This document shows positions 33,731 through 44,884 of a stretch of 64,000 bases of DNA, piece by piece (within the stretch, counting starts at the first letter, position 1; each line of letters begins with the position of its first letter). Below the pieces are notes generated by a model. That model made no database searches and was not told where the DNA came from. It was given only the letters and a program-made list of their open reading frames with translations. A program made the translations under genes and the position numbers. Location: NCBI GenBank assembly GCA_035772405.1, contig JAYKKM010000057.1, positions 62,001-126,000 on the forward strand, given 5' to 3'. This stretch comes from Chrysogorgia sp. JL179-B06. Its lineage: Eukaryota > Cnidaria > Anthozoa > Scleralcyonacea > Chrysogorgiidae.

Positions 33731-33835
33731 TGGAGCAGAAGGTAAGGCGACTGGATGTAGTCAAAGTAAGTTAAGCCCGATCGAGCAAGGTCAGTATGTG
33801 GATGGGTGACCGGGAGGCCCCGCAAATCAGTGAAC
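33731..33835 (+). repeat. 5S rRNA-like sequence (SINE3-type or pseudogene)
   Basis: The 3' half matches the 5S rRNA internal control region by eye: AAGTTAAGC (box A), GGTCAGTA..TGGATGGGTGACC (intermediate element and box C) and a following CGGGAGGCCCC. The 5' half is much diverged. Functional 5S genes are usually tandem and conserved over 120 bp, so this is more likely a 5S-derived SINE or pseudogene. No oligo-T terminator follows immediately. Confidence 0.6.
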
Positions 33836-33992
33836 AACCTCTAACAGTGTAAATGAGGAACTGTTTTAATATTGAGAGTGAAATTACGGAGTCGTTGTAG
33901 TTACAATTTCAATCACAGCTATACACACTCGTTGCCCATTATCTGATTATATTCCCCCCTCGATAGGGGATACTGAATGTAAAGTAAAGTTT

Positions 33993-35082
33993 TTAGTATT
34001 TCGTTCGTCGTCCCTTGGTTTCGACGATCTGCTGTAGTCTTTTAGGCATACTGGATATTGTCTTATCGATGAGGTCTTTGGATATAGACCAAATATTATA
34101 TTTCACTGCATCTTGAAATTGATGCCATGTCTGATGGGTGATGTTATTTCGTATTACTTGCGCTTCCAGATTTTTTCTAACGATATGAAAAACATTCTCA
34201 ATGGGGTTGAGGTCGGGTGATCTGGGTGGAATCTTTTGCATTGTAAAGCCCAGCTGTACGAAAGCTTCTTTAGCTTTGGCAGAGGTTTGCGACGGGTCAT
34301 TGTCCATTACAAATATTTTCTGCTCACCTTCCTCTTTTCCTGCAATTTCGAAGAGAGTCGGAAAATGGCGTCGCACGAATTGAGCAAAAAAATCAGCGTT
34401 CATCGTTTCGTAAGGTTCGGCTAAGATTACTCCTTTGCCGTAGGAGATAGCCACAATTAAATGCAGTCGTTTTCCGTCCACTAGATCTTTGCTACCTTTT
34501 GTGGTTGCAAGCAGACCCTCGCTTTTTTGTCGCCACACTCTACTTTTGGGTTTCACAGCATCACTCATTGGATTACCTTTAAAAACGAAGGACACACCGT
34601 CTAGATAAAAGGCAACGTTTTTAGTCCAGTAATCGTCATTTCTTCCACTCATCCTTTTCGCGAACGACAAGCGTTCTTTTAGATCTTTGCTGGTGAGTAG
34701 TCCTTTCTTTCGGCTTTGACGAAAACTATAACCAAACTTTCGAATTTGTCTCAGAAACGTCCTATAATGTGCTTTGTTGAGGTCGATGCCACTCCACGTT
34801 ACTACTTCCATGACGGTAAAATTCGGATTAAATTGTCGCAGTGACACGATAGCCCTTTGCAGCTTCCTTTTATCACGCGCCGTCAACTTTTCGCGCCGTC
34901 CGCGTTTACGACTTTCCCTAGTCTTGACCTGTAGCTTACTATCTTTGCCATAAACTACCCGCCATACGCTAAGGTGACATTTTGGTCTTCTTGGCAATTT
35001 CTGCAAGAGTGTATTTCCTTTCGTGGCGTAGAAAGATTGCAAGAGCGCGTTGTTCTCCCGTAAGACGTTTCTTGAACACCAT
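33993..35082 (-). pseudogene. Tc1/mariner-type transposase 1, nearly intact
   Basis: ATG at 35082 begins MVFKKRLTGEQRALAIFLR, an N-terminal helix-turn-helix (YTLAEIAKKTKMSP). A single inserted base near codon 38 shifts the frame, and from there an unbroken frame of about 345 codons runs to the stop. Catalytic residues: D in FYLDGVSF, D in VMDNDPSQTS, and E in PDLNPIENVFH, with 34 residues between the second D and E (DD34E). The protein cuts and pastes DNA at TA. Only one lesion separates it from an open frame. Clear terminal repeats adjacent to it were not found. Confidence 0.88.
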
Positions 35083-35249
35083 ATTCGTTTTTTCTTTTTA
35101 GCAATTGGAATTAGTTATGACGTCATGTAATTAGTTAATCATGCGACACGATATTGTTGATAAATAATAATAATAATGTGTTCATTTGTCCATCTGGTAC
35201 AACGAAATGTGACTTATCGCAATTGAAATATCGATTCCAAAGATTCATT

Positions 35250-35515
35250 CAATCATTGACAAAAAGAGTTGGAACGTTCAACCCAGAAGTGCAAGTCCCT
35301 ATCACAGAACTAAATGTGCAAGTCATTAACGTTTCATTAACCCCTCTCTCCCCCCAAATCAATGTTGAAGTTATAGTGGTAAAGCTAATGGATAGGCTTG
35401 CCCGACTTTGGTCGATGTTTGTACACTTTTGGCGCATACAACATTGTTTGGGGCGGAAGGGGGAGCGATTCTCCCCCATAATTGGTGTTCGTTTCAACAA
35501 TTTTGTCAATGATTG
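35250..35515 (+). mobile_element. Mariner-type MITE family C, copy 2
   Basis: Same 266-bp unit as 30469-30734. Here the right flank is TA and the left flank is TT, the opposite of copy 1. It lies between transposase 1 and transposase 2. Confidence 0.8.
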
Positions 35516-35537
35516 TAGTTAAACTTTAATGAATTAG

Positions 35538-36629
35538 TTAATATTTTATTCTGTATCCTTTTGAGTCAATCACAGCTTGGATTCTTTTCGACATACTGTC
35601 GATTGTACGATCTATAATATCTGCTGAAAAACTGTCAAACGCAGTTAAAACTCTTGTTTGAAATTGTTCAAATGATTCCGTAAAAATATTTCGAGAAATG
35701 GCTTCGTGCTGTAACTGTCTTTATTAAGTGGAATATGTTTTCAATTGGATTGAGGTCTGGAGAGCGTGGAGGAATTACATGCATCTTGGCTTCGATTTCT
35801 TCAAGAGCTTGTTTAGCCACTTTAATTGTTTGCGAAGGATCGTTGTCCATTATAAACAAACGACGGCGGGCATGTTTTCGGCCGGCCCGTGCAAAACAAA
35901 GACGGAAATGGTCTCTTATAAACATTGCAAAAAATTGTCCGTTCATTTTTTCATATGGTATTCGTAGCACCACCCCTTTTCCGTAAGCGATGGCCACAAG
36001 AACATGCAATCTTCGTCCACCAGCAAGATCTTTACATCCTTTTGCAGTAATTTCCAATCCCTCGCTTTTCTTTCGCCAAACTCTCGATTTTGGGGTAGTA
36101 GCACTGTTAAGGGATTATGCTTGTGGACAAAAGAAACACCGTCAAAGTAAAATGAAACTTCGTTAGACCAAAATCTTGGATTTCTATACAAGCAAAGTCG
36201 TTTTGTTTTTTTAGCGTAACTTTGACGTCTTTGTCTGTCCTTTTCGGTGACTAGGCCTTTTTTACGAGCTTGTAAGTAACCGTATCCTAACGCGTTTAAG
36301 TGTCGCGAAAATGTTCGTCGACTAGCCATCTGCAAACTTAATCCACTTTTCATCACCAAGGAACTGAGTGTCACATTGATATTTTCATGTCTACATTTTT
36401 CAAACAACGAACTAACATGCGTGTACTTCTTTGGCTAATTTTCCTCAGTCTGCCCATTTTTGCAGGTTTCGATTTCTTCGTGGGCATCAGACCAGTGTTA
36501 CATATCCTCTGAGCGGATGACTTTGAAATCTTGCACTTTTTTGCTATCTCTGTAAGACGCCTGAGTTTCTGATTTTAAATACAAAGCAAGCGCTTTCTGT
36601 TCTGCGGATATTTGCCCGTTGTACACCAT
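35538..36629 (-). pseudogene. Tc1/mariner-type transposase 2, frameshifted
   Basis: ATG at 36629 begins MVYNGQISAEQKALALYLK, then after a frame change LTEIAKKCKISKSSAQRI (helix-turn-helix). Further on are YFDGVSF (first D), FIMDNDPSQTIK (second D) and PPRSPDLNPIENIFH (E), again with 34 residues between the last two. The end reads SKRIQAVIDSKGYRIKY. It is a close relative of transposase 1. Breaks lie near 36560, 36410, 36100 and 35720. Inactive as read. Confidence 0.85.
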
Positions 36630-36918
36630 TCTGATGCAAAGTTTAAAATGTTAACGTATTATAGGACTATAAAACCATTAGACCTTTAAAAAACTCAGCA
36701 CAACTTTTCATGCAGTGATTAAGGGTCTTTGATTTGTGACGTATTTTAAGTTATTAGCTTTGCAAATGATTGTGACGTCAGCGCACGTGCACATGTACGT
36801 TGCTTATTAGTACCCAGACATGTAAAAGGTACCTCTCAATCTTTGATGCAAAAATGACGACTATACATAAATTCACTTTAAAGTTACACCCATTTTTCGT
36901 TTGGCTATGCCGTACAGA

Positions 36919-37177
36919 CAATCCTGGCCAAAAGTCCTTGGGCCACCTCTACAATTTTTGGGATTAGGGACACGCCCTACTTCGCACGCGGACAAAAATG
37001 TTAAATTACATATTGGAATCCCCCCCCTCCCCCCGATCAATGTTGCATGTAGAAACATAGATGAGTAAAAATTTGGAAAATTTCAACATTGAACGGGGGG
37101 AGGGGGGGTCCGAGATATAAAATCGACAAAATTTGTATGAAGATATCGTAGTGTCCCAAGACTTTTGGCCAGGATTG
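36919..37177. mobile_element. Mariner-type MITE family C, divergent member
   Basis: Ends CAATCCTGGCCAAAAGTC and its partner GACTTTTGGCCAGGATTG bound 259 bp, with TA on the right flank. A long C-run (37020-37034) and a G-run (37095-37109) pair as in copies 1 and 2, and the same ATCAATGTTG word follows the C-run. No ORF. Confidence 0.75.
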
Positions 37178-37269
37178 TAGGCTGATTTCCACCCTTGTAT
37201 AACAACATTACAACAATATAGTATAGTTAACATGTAGTAAAAATATAATATAAATATATATATATACAT

Positions 37270-38640
37270 AATGTATATAGTATAGTAACATACAGTAATA
37301 TATAATAAGAAAGTAAACTAGAACAAGAATTTTAACTATAGAAAGGGTATAGTAAAACATCTATTTACAAATCTTTTCATACGATTTCATTCAAAGATGT
37401 GAGTAGCGATTTTAGTTTCAAAAGAAATTAGGGAGTTGCTTTCCCTAATTTCGTTTGGCAAAGAGTTCCAAGTGTGTACCCCGTCAAACATGATACTTTT
37501 TTCATTCTATTAGTACGCAGCTGATTTTAATATCTCGAAGTTCATAATTTGTCATTGCACTTTTGAAAGTAAATAAATCAGTAAGTGATTTAGGACCCAT
37601 TTTATTCAACAATTTAAACATCAGCTTTGACTTGGCCTTTAGTCTTTCCGTTTTAAGTGGCTTCCAGTCTAAAGCATCTAAAGCAACCATGTGACCTACA
37701 TCATTGCTCATATTCATTTTGAAGGCGTTTAGATTGTGTTTCACCAAACACATCCCATACTTCACAGCAATAGGTAAAGTATGGACGCACAATATAATTA
37801 TATATTGAAAGTAGGGTATCTTTCTCAACAAATTATTTTAATCGACGAAGAGCTGATATTCCTGATGTTATTTTCTTGCAAATGGTTTTAGTATTATTCT
37901 TCCAAGACAAATGCTGGTCAATGGTCACTCCAAGAGTTTTGCATTCATAAACTTGTTTAATTGGTTTGTTGTCTATGATAACATTTGGTTGAGTGTTTCA
38001 GATACTTTTTATCATTGGTTTAGATCCAATTAACATAAACTCAGTTTTGGCTGCATTTAAACTTAGTTTATTCGCAATTAACCATTTCCTGAGGTTTTCT
38101 AAATCAGAATTCATTGCAGCTTCAACATCTTTGATAGATTCTCCAGATGCTGTTAAGTTTGTATCATCAGCAAATAATCGAGGTTGTGTTTTGTTTAAAC
38201 ATTGAGGTAAGTCATTAATATATAACAAAGAATAATGGCCCTAAAATAGAGGCTTGTGGCACACCACACTTGATCAATCGCTCCGATGAAATAGTTCCAT
38301 TTACTTGGCTTTTCTGAGTGCGATTTATCAAGTATGATTTTAGTAGAGATAAAGCATCTCCTGTTACACCATAAAGTTCGAGTTTTTTTAGTAAAATCTG
38401 GTGGTCGACAATATCAAATGCCTTTGTAAAGTCAATTAATACTACTAAGTTAAATGATTTTTGTCAATATTCACGTACCAACTATTAGTACCGTCTAATA
38501 ATGCTGTAGCAGTTGAGTGAAATTTACGAAAGCCAAATTGACAATCGCTAAGTAGCTGATATTTTGTCAAATAATCATATAGTTGGTGATATAAAATTAT
38601 TTCCATTACCTTTCTAAGGTGATAACGTCACATATTGAAT
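37270..38640 (-). pseudogene. LINE 4 of window, 5'-truncated RT
   Basis: From 38640 downward: YLTKYQLLSDCQFGFRKFHS, LIDFTKAFDIVDHQILLKK (motif A), GVPQASILGPLFFVIY (motif B), INDLPQCLNKTQPRLFADDTNL (motif C) and the thumb region LGVTIDQHLSWKNN, ending LDALDWKPLKTERLKAKSK and FTFKSAMTNYELRDIKIS. Frame changes near 38460, 38230, 37995 and 37830. The endonuclease is missing, as usual for 5'-truncated insertions. The 5' end touches the DIRS-like element at about 38640. Confidence 0.85.
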
Positions 38641-39310
38641 TATCTAGGTACTTTGGCATAATGCAGATCGGAGGGGATGGAGTCAGTAGCTACCCGCAAC
38701 CTCGTCCGAGGGTATCTTGCCTCCAGGGGGGATGAGGTTAGCTATCCTGTCGATAGCGCCGAGCCCCCCAACCAATGGAACCTCCAATGTAAGGCTACAA
38801 CCACGGTGGGTTGGAGAAAGGTTACCGTTGGGAACCGCCTCCCAAGACTGACTCCAACGCCTTAGAGAAGCGGAGCGATGCGCGTAATCGTTGCTGTTGA
38901 CGTGCGAACGTAGTCCTGATAAGCTGAGCTGGACCGCCGACGCAAGACTTGAATTAAGAGGGGAACCATCACTCCACATAAAAAGGGGGGCCTGGAGATA
39001 GACCGCGGTAAGCCTGATAGTGTTGGAGAGCCAATACTGGGCAGATGTTATGGCCGGAACGACCCAAGTACACGAAAAACCCTCGCCGAATGGGTCGGTT
39101 TTGGAGTACTTAAGACGAAAAGCTGGCAGAGATGAACCTGGAGACACATCCGCCAACGACAAGTGACGGGATGGATTGAACGGACCCCAGACCGCATATC
39201 AGGTGAATTGTGCGAGGACGCAGAGTTGAGAATTGCGACGACCTCCGAATTATTGGAGAGAAATTCTACCTTTTGATGAGCCCAAAGCGAACCCAAACGT
39301 GGGCGGCAAC

Positions 39311-40184
39311 CAGGGCGGTTGTGAAAGGGTGCGGATTGGGGGATTGTTGAAGGCCGAATTGCCGAGTAAAAATAACTTGATATGCCGACTTTTTTTCCGA
39401 AGTGCAAAAGATTTATTAATTTCAATGAACTTTATGTGAATTCATGGTAGTTTCTTGTATATACAGAACTGAGAGTTGATAATTCTTGATATCAAAAGTA
39501 AAACTATTAAAAGAGTAAAAGTTGATAGTTACATAAACAACAAACTTTTTTTATAACATTCGCTACTTTTTTATAACATTTAATCAAACGAAATGTTTAG
39601 TGTAAGACTTTTCAACATGCTCCACCTTCTTGTGACTGTTTCAATGTTAAGAGTGCCTGTAAGATCTTTCTCACAGGTCAAGAGCATAAGACCGGCCAGC
39701 CTTGAATCGCCCATGGATGTTCTCAGCTTGGTCTTTACAAACTTCAATTTGCTAAAAGAACGTTCATTTGACGCCACCGTTACAGGAGCTGTATTTAAAG
39801 CATCAAGCGTTCAAGACCCTGCATGGAATGGCGCCATGGGAGCCAAAAACCCGAAGATACCGACTGAAAGTTGTGTAATTTCATTTCAACTAGTTTTAAT
39901 TTGTCGCGATATATACTGATTGCCGCCGACTCACGAGTCCTGAGTCTGCCGATGAAGCGAGGTGCCGAGGGCCGGCCCTAGGCTTGCGTATAATCACATG
40001 TTTTATGTTTAAGTGTGCACAATTGACATTACGCTTACTTAAAGTTATATATTATGCAATTGTTGTCATCATAATACATAGTCTTTATCCTGTTTTTCAG
40101 TTTTGCCGATTCGTATGTTCGTATGGGTATAATTTGCCGACTGGCTCATATTATTGGGGGGGGGGGGGGGTGACGCACCGCCTG
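39311..40184. mobile_element. hAT insertion within the DIRS-like element
   Basis: Ends CAGGGCGGTTGTGAAAGGG and, at the other side, the reverse complement of CAGGCGGTGCGTCACCCC. Both flanks carry the 8-bp duplication GCGGCAAC (39303-39310 and 40185-40192), as expected for hAT. Removal joins the two halves of the DIRS RNase H region. A G-run of 16 lies near the right end (40156-40170). Contains a fragment of transposase. Confidence 0.92.
39580..39830 (-). pseudogene. hAT transposase C-terminal dimerisation fragment
   Basis: Reads TAPVTVASNERSFSKLKFVK, then KLRTSMGDSRLAGLMLLTCE and KDLTGTLNIETVTRRWSMLK. This is the ZMYM-type hAT C-terminal dimerisation region, with the S-N-E-R-S-F-S-K-L-K core. 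Upstream catalytic parts are gone, so the element is a deletion derivative. The open part is undamaged. Confidence 0.85.
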
Positions 40185-41519
40185 GCGGCAACGACGATGG
40201 GAAAGAGTTGTAACACAGTTATGGAAGCCACCGTTAGCGTAGGAGGCCACGAACCAATGATTGTGCCAAATAGCGCCAAAACCAACTGAGCCCGCAGCAT
40301 CGGAAGCGACGAAGAGGTCCGGGAGCGAGGAAATGGAGGGTATGCAGAAGAAGCTGACCCCATCCCAGGAGTGAAAGAATTCTAACCACCATGCTAAATC
40401 CTGGCGAAAGGCGACGTTAAGACGAATAGGGTGAGTGGGCGAACGGAAAGCTCCTAGGTCGATCATCCGACGAAGAAAGGAGCGGCCGGGGGGAATAACC
40501 TTGAAGACGTGATGGAGGGAGCCGATTAACGATTCCAGTTCGGAGCGGGTGCACCAACGCTGCAACAACGCGAGGGTAGCCGTAAATTTGCACTTCACGG
40601 ATGGAGAGGGAGGCCTAGACGTCCGAACACCGACCGGGCTTTGGCGATATTAACCGCGCGTTCACTCGAATCACCGGGCGCGATCGTTAGGAAATCGACG
40701 TAATGGAACAGAAACCGGATATCGTAATTGAAGCGCAACATCCATTCGACCATGACGGCAACGAAATCGAAGATGAAGGGGGCGGAGCGTAGCCCAAATG
40801 GGAGGGTCAGATCAACGTAGTATTGGTTGCGCCATCTTATACCTAAGAGGTAACTTTCCGACGCATGAATGGGAACGTTCCTGTATGCACATTCGACATC
40901 GAACTTGGCCAGGAGGGCCCCTGGACCTAATTGCATAAGGACAGTGATGGCCGTGTTGACAGAAATATATCGGAGGGAAAAAAGCTCATGAGGGATGCCA
41001 TCATTCACACTGCGCAGTGGGGGAAGACAGATCCAGAATGAGGCGCCATTTCCCATGCTGGTTCTTCTTGGGGATAACACCAAACGGGCTACAATGAAGA
41101 GCAGCTACCGGCGGAACAGCGACGGTACCAAAAATACGGTTTTTTTAAACTTCATTGGCCAAATATGCATCGATAACGTCGGGATGTTGCATTGCCGATT
41201 TCATGTTGCGCCTCGCCGAGACAAGGGACACCGCATGCGAACCAAAACCAGTCCGAAAACCATCTCGAATCCCCTCCGGGACATAAGTCATGCGTGGGCG
41301 GTCCGGGTTACGTTCTAACTCCCTCTGAAATTCTCGAAAGTTTAGGGGAGTGACCTGAGCCATGAGCAGAAGGACCAACGGTAGGGCGAGTAGGAGATGA
41401 CTGGACAATCGAGGGGGGAAAAAAGGGGGCGCGAACGAGAGCAGCCTCCCCCCGTAAGCGGTGCGATACCTTGAGACTCGCTGGAGCAGTGGCAGCGAAA
41501 GAAGCAAACACCCCTTTGG

Positions 41520-42092
41520 AAGGTGCAAAACGATGCGAAACACATCACAAATTATTTGTACATTTACGCTGTGGTACCCTTTCCGGTTCGTTGTTGCTGG
41601 GGGACTGAATTCGGACATGCGTACCGTCAATACATCCAATGATGCAGGGAAACCCGCAAGTTCGTACATGCCAGAGCGTACTTGCTGTTTCTCTTCGTTT
41701 GTTATTGGGAATCTAATAAAGGTTTCGTGTTTTTCTGCCAGTGCAAGGGACACTCTTCTCACAATTCTGGAAACTGTTCCTTTATCGCATCCAAACGTAT
41801 CGCCTATTACCTGGAGATTAAGGCAATTAAACGAAGAGTAATCAAGACTTGCTCTTCAGTGGAAATGGCTTGATTTCTTTTTATTGGCTTGATTTCTTTT
41901 TGTTATTGGTTTCACCTCGTCTTCAATCAGTGCTGCAATAAATTGAATTGAATCTCTTCCAAACCGATGTCGCTTTCGTAGCTCTTCGTCGGATATGCCA
42001 TCGAAATGGATGTAGCGATTGAAAACTCGTGGTAAGCGATGTCTTTGAACATTTTCTACGTCGTAAATAATATCTCTACGCAAATTCGCCAT
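41520..42092 (-). pseudogene. HARBI1-type transposase relic, N-terminal half
   Basis: Starts MANLRRDIIYDVENVQRHRL, then ELRKRHRFGRDSIQFIAALI. After frame changes come [42 protein letters not shown] (first catalytic D, in a shifted frame) and [15 protein letters not shown]. The second D and E are missing because the sequence passes into the DIRS-like element near 41500. The Harbinger 3' half was therefore lost. Confidence 0.78.
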
Positions 42093-42104
42093 TTTTAACT
42101 AGAT

Positions 42105-42281
42105 TTTAGAAAGTTAACGATACCCCCAGACCATCGTTAACTTTAACTATGTTTTAAATATAGTTAATGCTAACTACACTTTTATACAACCGGTTTAACT
42201 TGATAGTTAAAGTTAACTAGGATTTAACTAACCGTTGGGTAGTTAAACACTAGTTAAAAGTTTTATACAACCGGCTCCAGA
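42105..42281. mobile_element. Terminal region of the truncated Harbinger element
   Basis: Upstream of the relic transposase lie repeated AGTTAAAGTTAACTA and TATACAACCGG words (42192 and 42268), ending near GAGCCGGTTGTATAAAAC on the minus strand. Such repeats are typical of a Harbinger end and its subterminal region. The partner end was not found. Confidence 0.5.
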
Positions 42282-43070
42282 AGAATATAAATGACCCAGT
42301 GTCAATATAATAACGGACTGTTTTATATATGACTTTCAACAAAAAGAGGACCTTTATACTTTTGCAATGACACAAATCCCTTATGTAGGAGTAAAACGAA
42401 AATCAGACGGTCCTAACACATATTTTCGATTGTGATTTTATATAAATATTATATGAACAGTAATTTTTTGCTGTTACACATTCTGTTTAAACTTTTTGAA
42501 TCTGGTAAACTTGTTAAAATTGTTAAAAAGTTTGTTAATTTTGTTTGCATCACAATATCATTATGGGGCAATCTAAAAACTTAGATGTATTTTTATATTG
42601 ACATTAAAAAATATTTTAAAATCTCTATCATGATTTATGAGCAGGTCATCAAAAAGGTGCCGAAAACCTTGGGGCTGGAATCTGAGCCTAGACCGAATAC
42701 TTGTGGTTGGGAACATCTCACTTGTTCCAGAATTGTTGATACTACTGAATTAATTTTTACTTCTTTCATAAGGCACGTCACATGTTAGTTAATACTAGGT
42801 CTTAATATAGGAAATACCAGTCCTGTATTTTTTTATATTTGCCAGATACAAAACATAAAGTTACATAACAAAACAAAACAAAACAGAAATACTTTAATCA
42901 CCAAAATTTGGCAATTACACTGCAAGAGCAAAAGCCAATTACTGTGGGCCCAACAAAACTCAAACTAAATAAAATATATTATATAAATATTGTATTCAAG
43001 CAGGGATGACAATATATTAAAAAAAAAAACTTTTCATTTATTAAAATACAAAAAGCATGACTGTTAATTT
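42282..43070. other. No recognised gene
   Basis: AT-rich; an AACAAAACAAAAC stretch lies near 42870. One short plus open frame at 42618-42788 lacks any resemblance. Probably spacer between two Harbinger copies. Confidence 0.5.
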
Positions 43071-43076
43071 ATTAAA

Positions 43077-44085
43077 CTAATGAGGAATATGTTCTTTGAA
43101 CATTAAAGTGATAAGATCTCGAACATATGTTCCTTCTGCAGTATTTAATGCGTACAACCGGTCTGGCTGAGTGTCTAGTTGAATTGTACTATCATTAGCT
43201 ATCTGTCTGGCCACATCATCATGTTCCATTGTAATTCCATTAATTTCGCAAATGTTGTGCAAAACAAAACAAGCATATATAACAGTGGGCACATATTCCA
43301 GTTTCAAGTTAATGCGCTTATTCAGGATTTGCCATCTAGTTTCAGTCTCCCAAATGCACATTCTATTGGGTTTCTTCCACTTCTCAGCATATTGTCGAAT
43401 ATTACTTCTTCGTTAGATGTTGGATTTGGGAACTCCTTCGTACAATATGGCAATAATGGGTATGCTGGATCACCAAGTAATAATACTGGTACTTTATCAT
43501 AACCTGACAAAATTTCCTTATATAACATGGGTAGTTTCTCTTTGCTTAGCATTCTATTCATTCTAGAATTTGAAAACACTCGACCATCATGTTCTGAACC
43601 AGGCCACCTTATATCAACGTCTAAGAATTTTCCATTAGTCACATACTGCTTGTACATTTAAAGTGTACTTCATTTTATAACATAAGTAATCATGTGGATT
43701 TTTATTAGGTGATAAAATGGGAATATGAGTTCCATCGACGCATCCAAATGCTTGCGGAAAGCCAAATTTATTTTCCATTTCAGTAACAATCTTCATCTCC
43801 TGTTCTGAGGTTGGTAATTTGATATAATTTTCACACTTGTTAACCAAAACATGGCAAACTTTTCTGACACTGTGCATATTGCTACGCCAAAAGCATTTGC
43901 GGTCATGCTAATTGACCCCTGCTCTTTCAGGTAATATAAAGTCATCGCCAATTGCTTCTTCACCGACAAGAAATCTTCTCCGCGCGGACCAGGACGAGCC
44001 TCTAGAAAAGGTCTCACCTCGTCAGCCAGATTCATGAAAATATATCGATTTAGTCGGTAATTTTTCTTCCATTTGCTTTCAACAG
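43077..44085 (-). pseudogene. HARBI1-type transposase, third copy, frameshifted
   Basis: Starts within EARAVESKWKKNYRLNRYIF and goes on with MNLADEVRPFLEARPGPRGE, FLSVKKQLAMTLYYLKEQGS and [12 protein letters not shown]. The catalytic residues are D in [13 protein letters not shown] in VLLLGDPAYPLLPY and E in NPIECAFGRLK, followed by RWQILNKRI and VIYACFVLHNICE. The stop is at 43077-43079. Frame changes occur near 43835, 43645 and 43345. All three DDE residues remain. It differs clearly from the copies at 18.2 kb and 41.5 kb, so it represents another Harbinger lineage. Clean terminal repeats were not found. Confidence 0.85.
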
Positions 44086-44104
44086 CCCTTGCTTCGCATA
44101 AATT

Positions 44105-44190
44105 TCTCCTACAGGGCTCCCATGGATATCAGCCTCAGAGCTGAAGGGAGTACCCTGTATAAATAAAGTTTTTTACCTTTTACCTTTACC
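44105..44190 (+). repeat. LINE 3' tail fragment
   Basis: Reads CTCCCATGGATATCAGCCTC to GTATAAATAAAG and then a TTTTTTACCTTTTACCTTTACC tail. Short repeats after AATAAA are typical of CR1/L2/RTE 3' ends. No coding part is present. Confidence 0.5.
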
Positions 44191-44264
44191 TAACATACTT
44201 AAATAATATTGGTTTAAATGCGATCAACGTGAACGAGGAAGAATGAATAAGAATTCTCAGAAAG

Positions 44265-44880
44265 ATGATGGTTGAAGAATGGTTAAATTATGAAAATGAA
44301 TACAATTTTATCAGTGGTTCTATGAACGAAAGCTTTGGAGAAATGGCCAATGAATATCGAAGAAAAAGCGTCTTCTCTGGAGAGATGGGAAACATGGTTT
44401 CTGCTTTGGCCAATATTTTGAAATGTAACATTATATTCACTTCAATGGAACAAATGGAAATTATTGCAGTTATTCCTTGCGACAGAATTTATTCCAACAA
44501 CCCTCTACGTCTGGCCTTCAATCACTCAAAATATGGGCACTACGATGCAGTTTACCAGTGTGAGTTTCCAAGCGTTGATCTGTATGTAATCAAACCAATG
44601 GAATCCAGTGGCAGTGACACAGAAAGAAGTATTGGTGGATAATAATAATAATCTTTATTGAGGAAACTTTTTCATTAACATGATTTTCAAAAAGGACCTC
44701 AATGGGGTAGATGTCAATGGTGTAGATGTGGCAGAGGTGGATCTTCAAAAAAGTCCCATAAATCATGCATGCAAGTACCTGGTGAATGACGTGCCAATGT
44801 CCATGCTACAAAGCACAAAATGCGTCTTCACAATCTTGCAGATGTAAAGATTGTGAAAAAAATAGGTTGGGTTGGCTATA
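44265..44880 (+). pseudogene. OTU C-terminal plus CXC cysteine-rich relic
   Basis: The frame from about 44265 reads EEWLNYENEYNFISGSMNES, GEMGNMVSALANILKCNIIF and KYGHYDAVYQCE. This is the C-terminal half of an OTU domain, with the catalytic His in GHYDAV. The frame ends at 44642. After a ~55-bp insertion (AATAATAATAATCTTTATTGAG), a cysteine pattern follows: CQWCRCGRGG, KSC, then after a frameshift CQCPCYKAQN and SCRCKDCE. This resembles CXC-type zinc-binding modules paired with OTU in cnidarian gene families. The N-terminal D-G-N-C part is absent here. It is a deubiquitinase-like relic. Confidence 0.6.
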
Positions 44881-44884
44881 TTGT

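Larger units (their letters stand above)
38683..41460 (-). mobile_element. DIRS/Ngaro-type tyrosine-recombinase retroelement, damaged
   Basis: Read from 41460 downward. A pre-RT region (TPLNFREFQRELERNPDR, SAMQHPDVIDAYLANEV) is followed by RT (GALLAKFDVECAYRNVPIH, LPFGLRSAPFIFDFVA, LFHYVDFLTI where YLDD is expected). RNase H follows (CTRSELESLIGSLHHVFKV, LFVASDAAGSVGFGAIW, then KVEFLSNNSEVVAIL after a hAT insertion). A recombinase segment ends it (KTDPFGEGFS, PLFMWSDGSPLNSS, NDYAHR). Such elements integrate through a tyrosine recombinase instead of a DDE integrase. The recombinase is cut off after AHR and the YLDD motif is lost. Split direct or inverted terminal repeats were not found. Confidence 0.82.

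Noticed and set aside
36629..36830. Terminal inverted repeat partner for transposase 2
   Set aside because: A matching CAATGATTG-like word is present only in direct, not inverted, orientation, so the element ends remain undefined.
41461..41841. Plus-strand open frame over the Harbinger/DIRS junction
   Set aside because: It is antisense to recognisable transposase and DIRS motifs.
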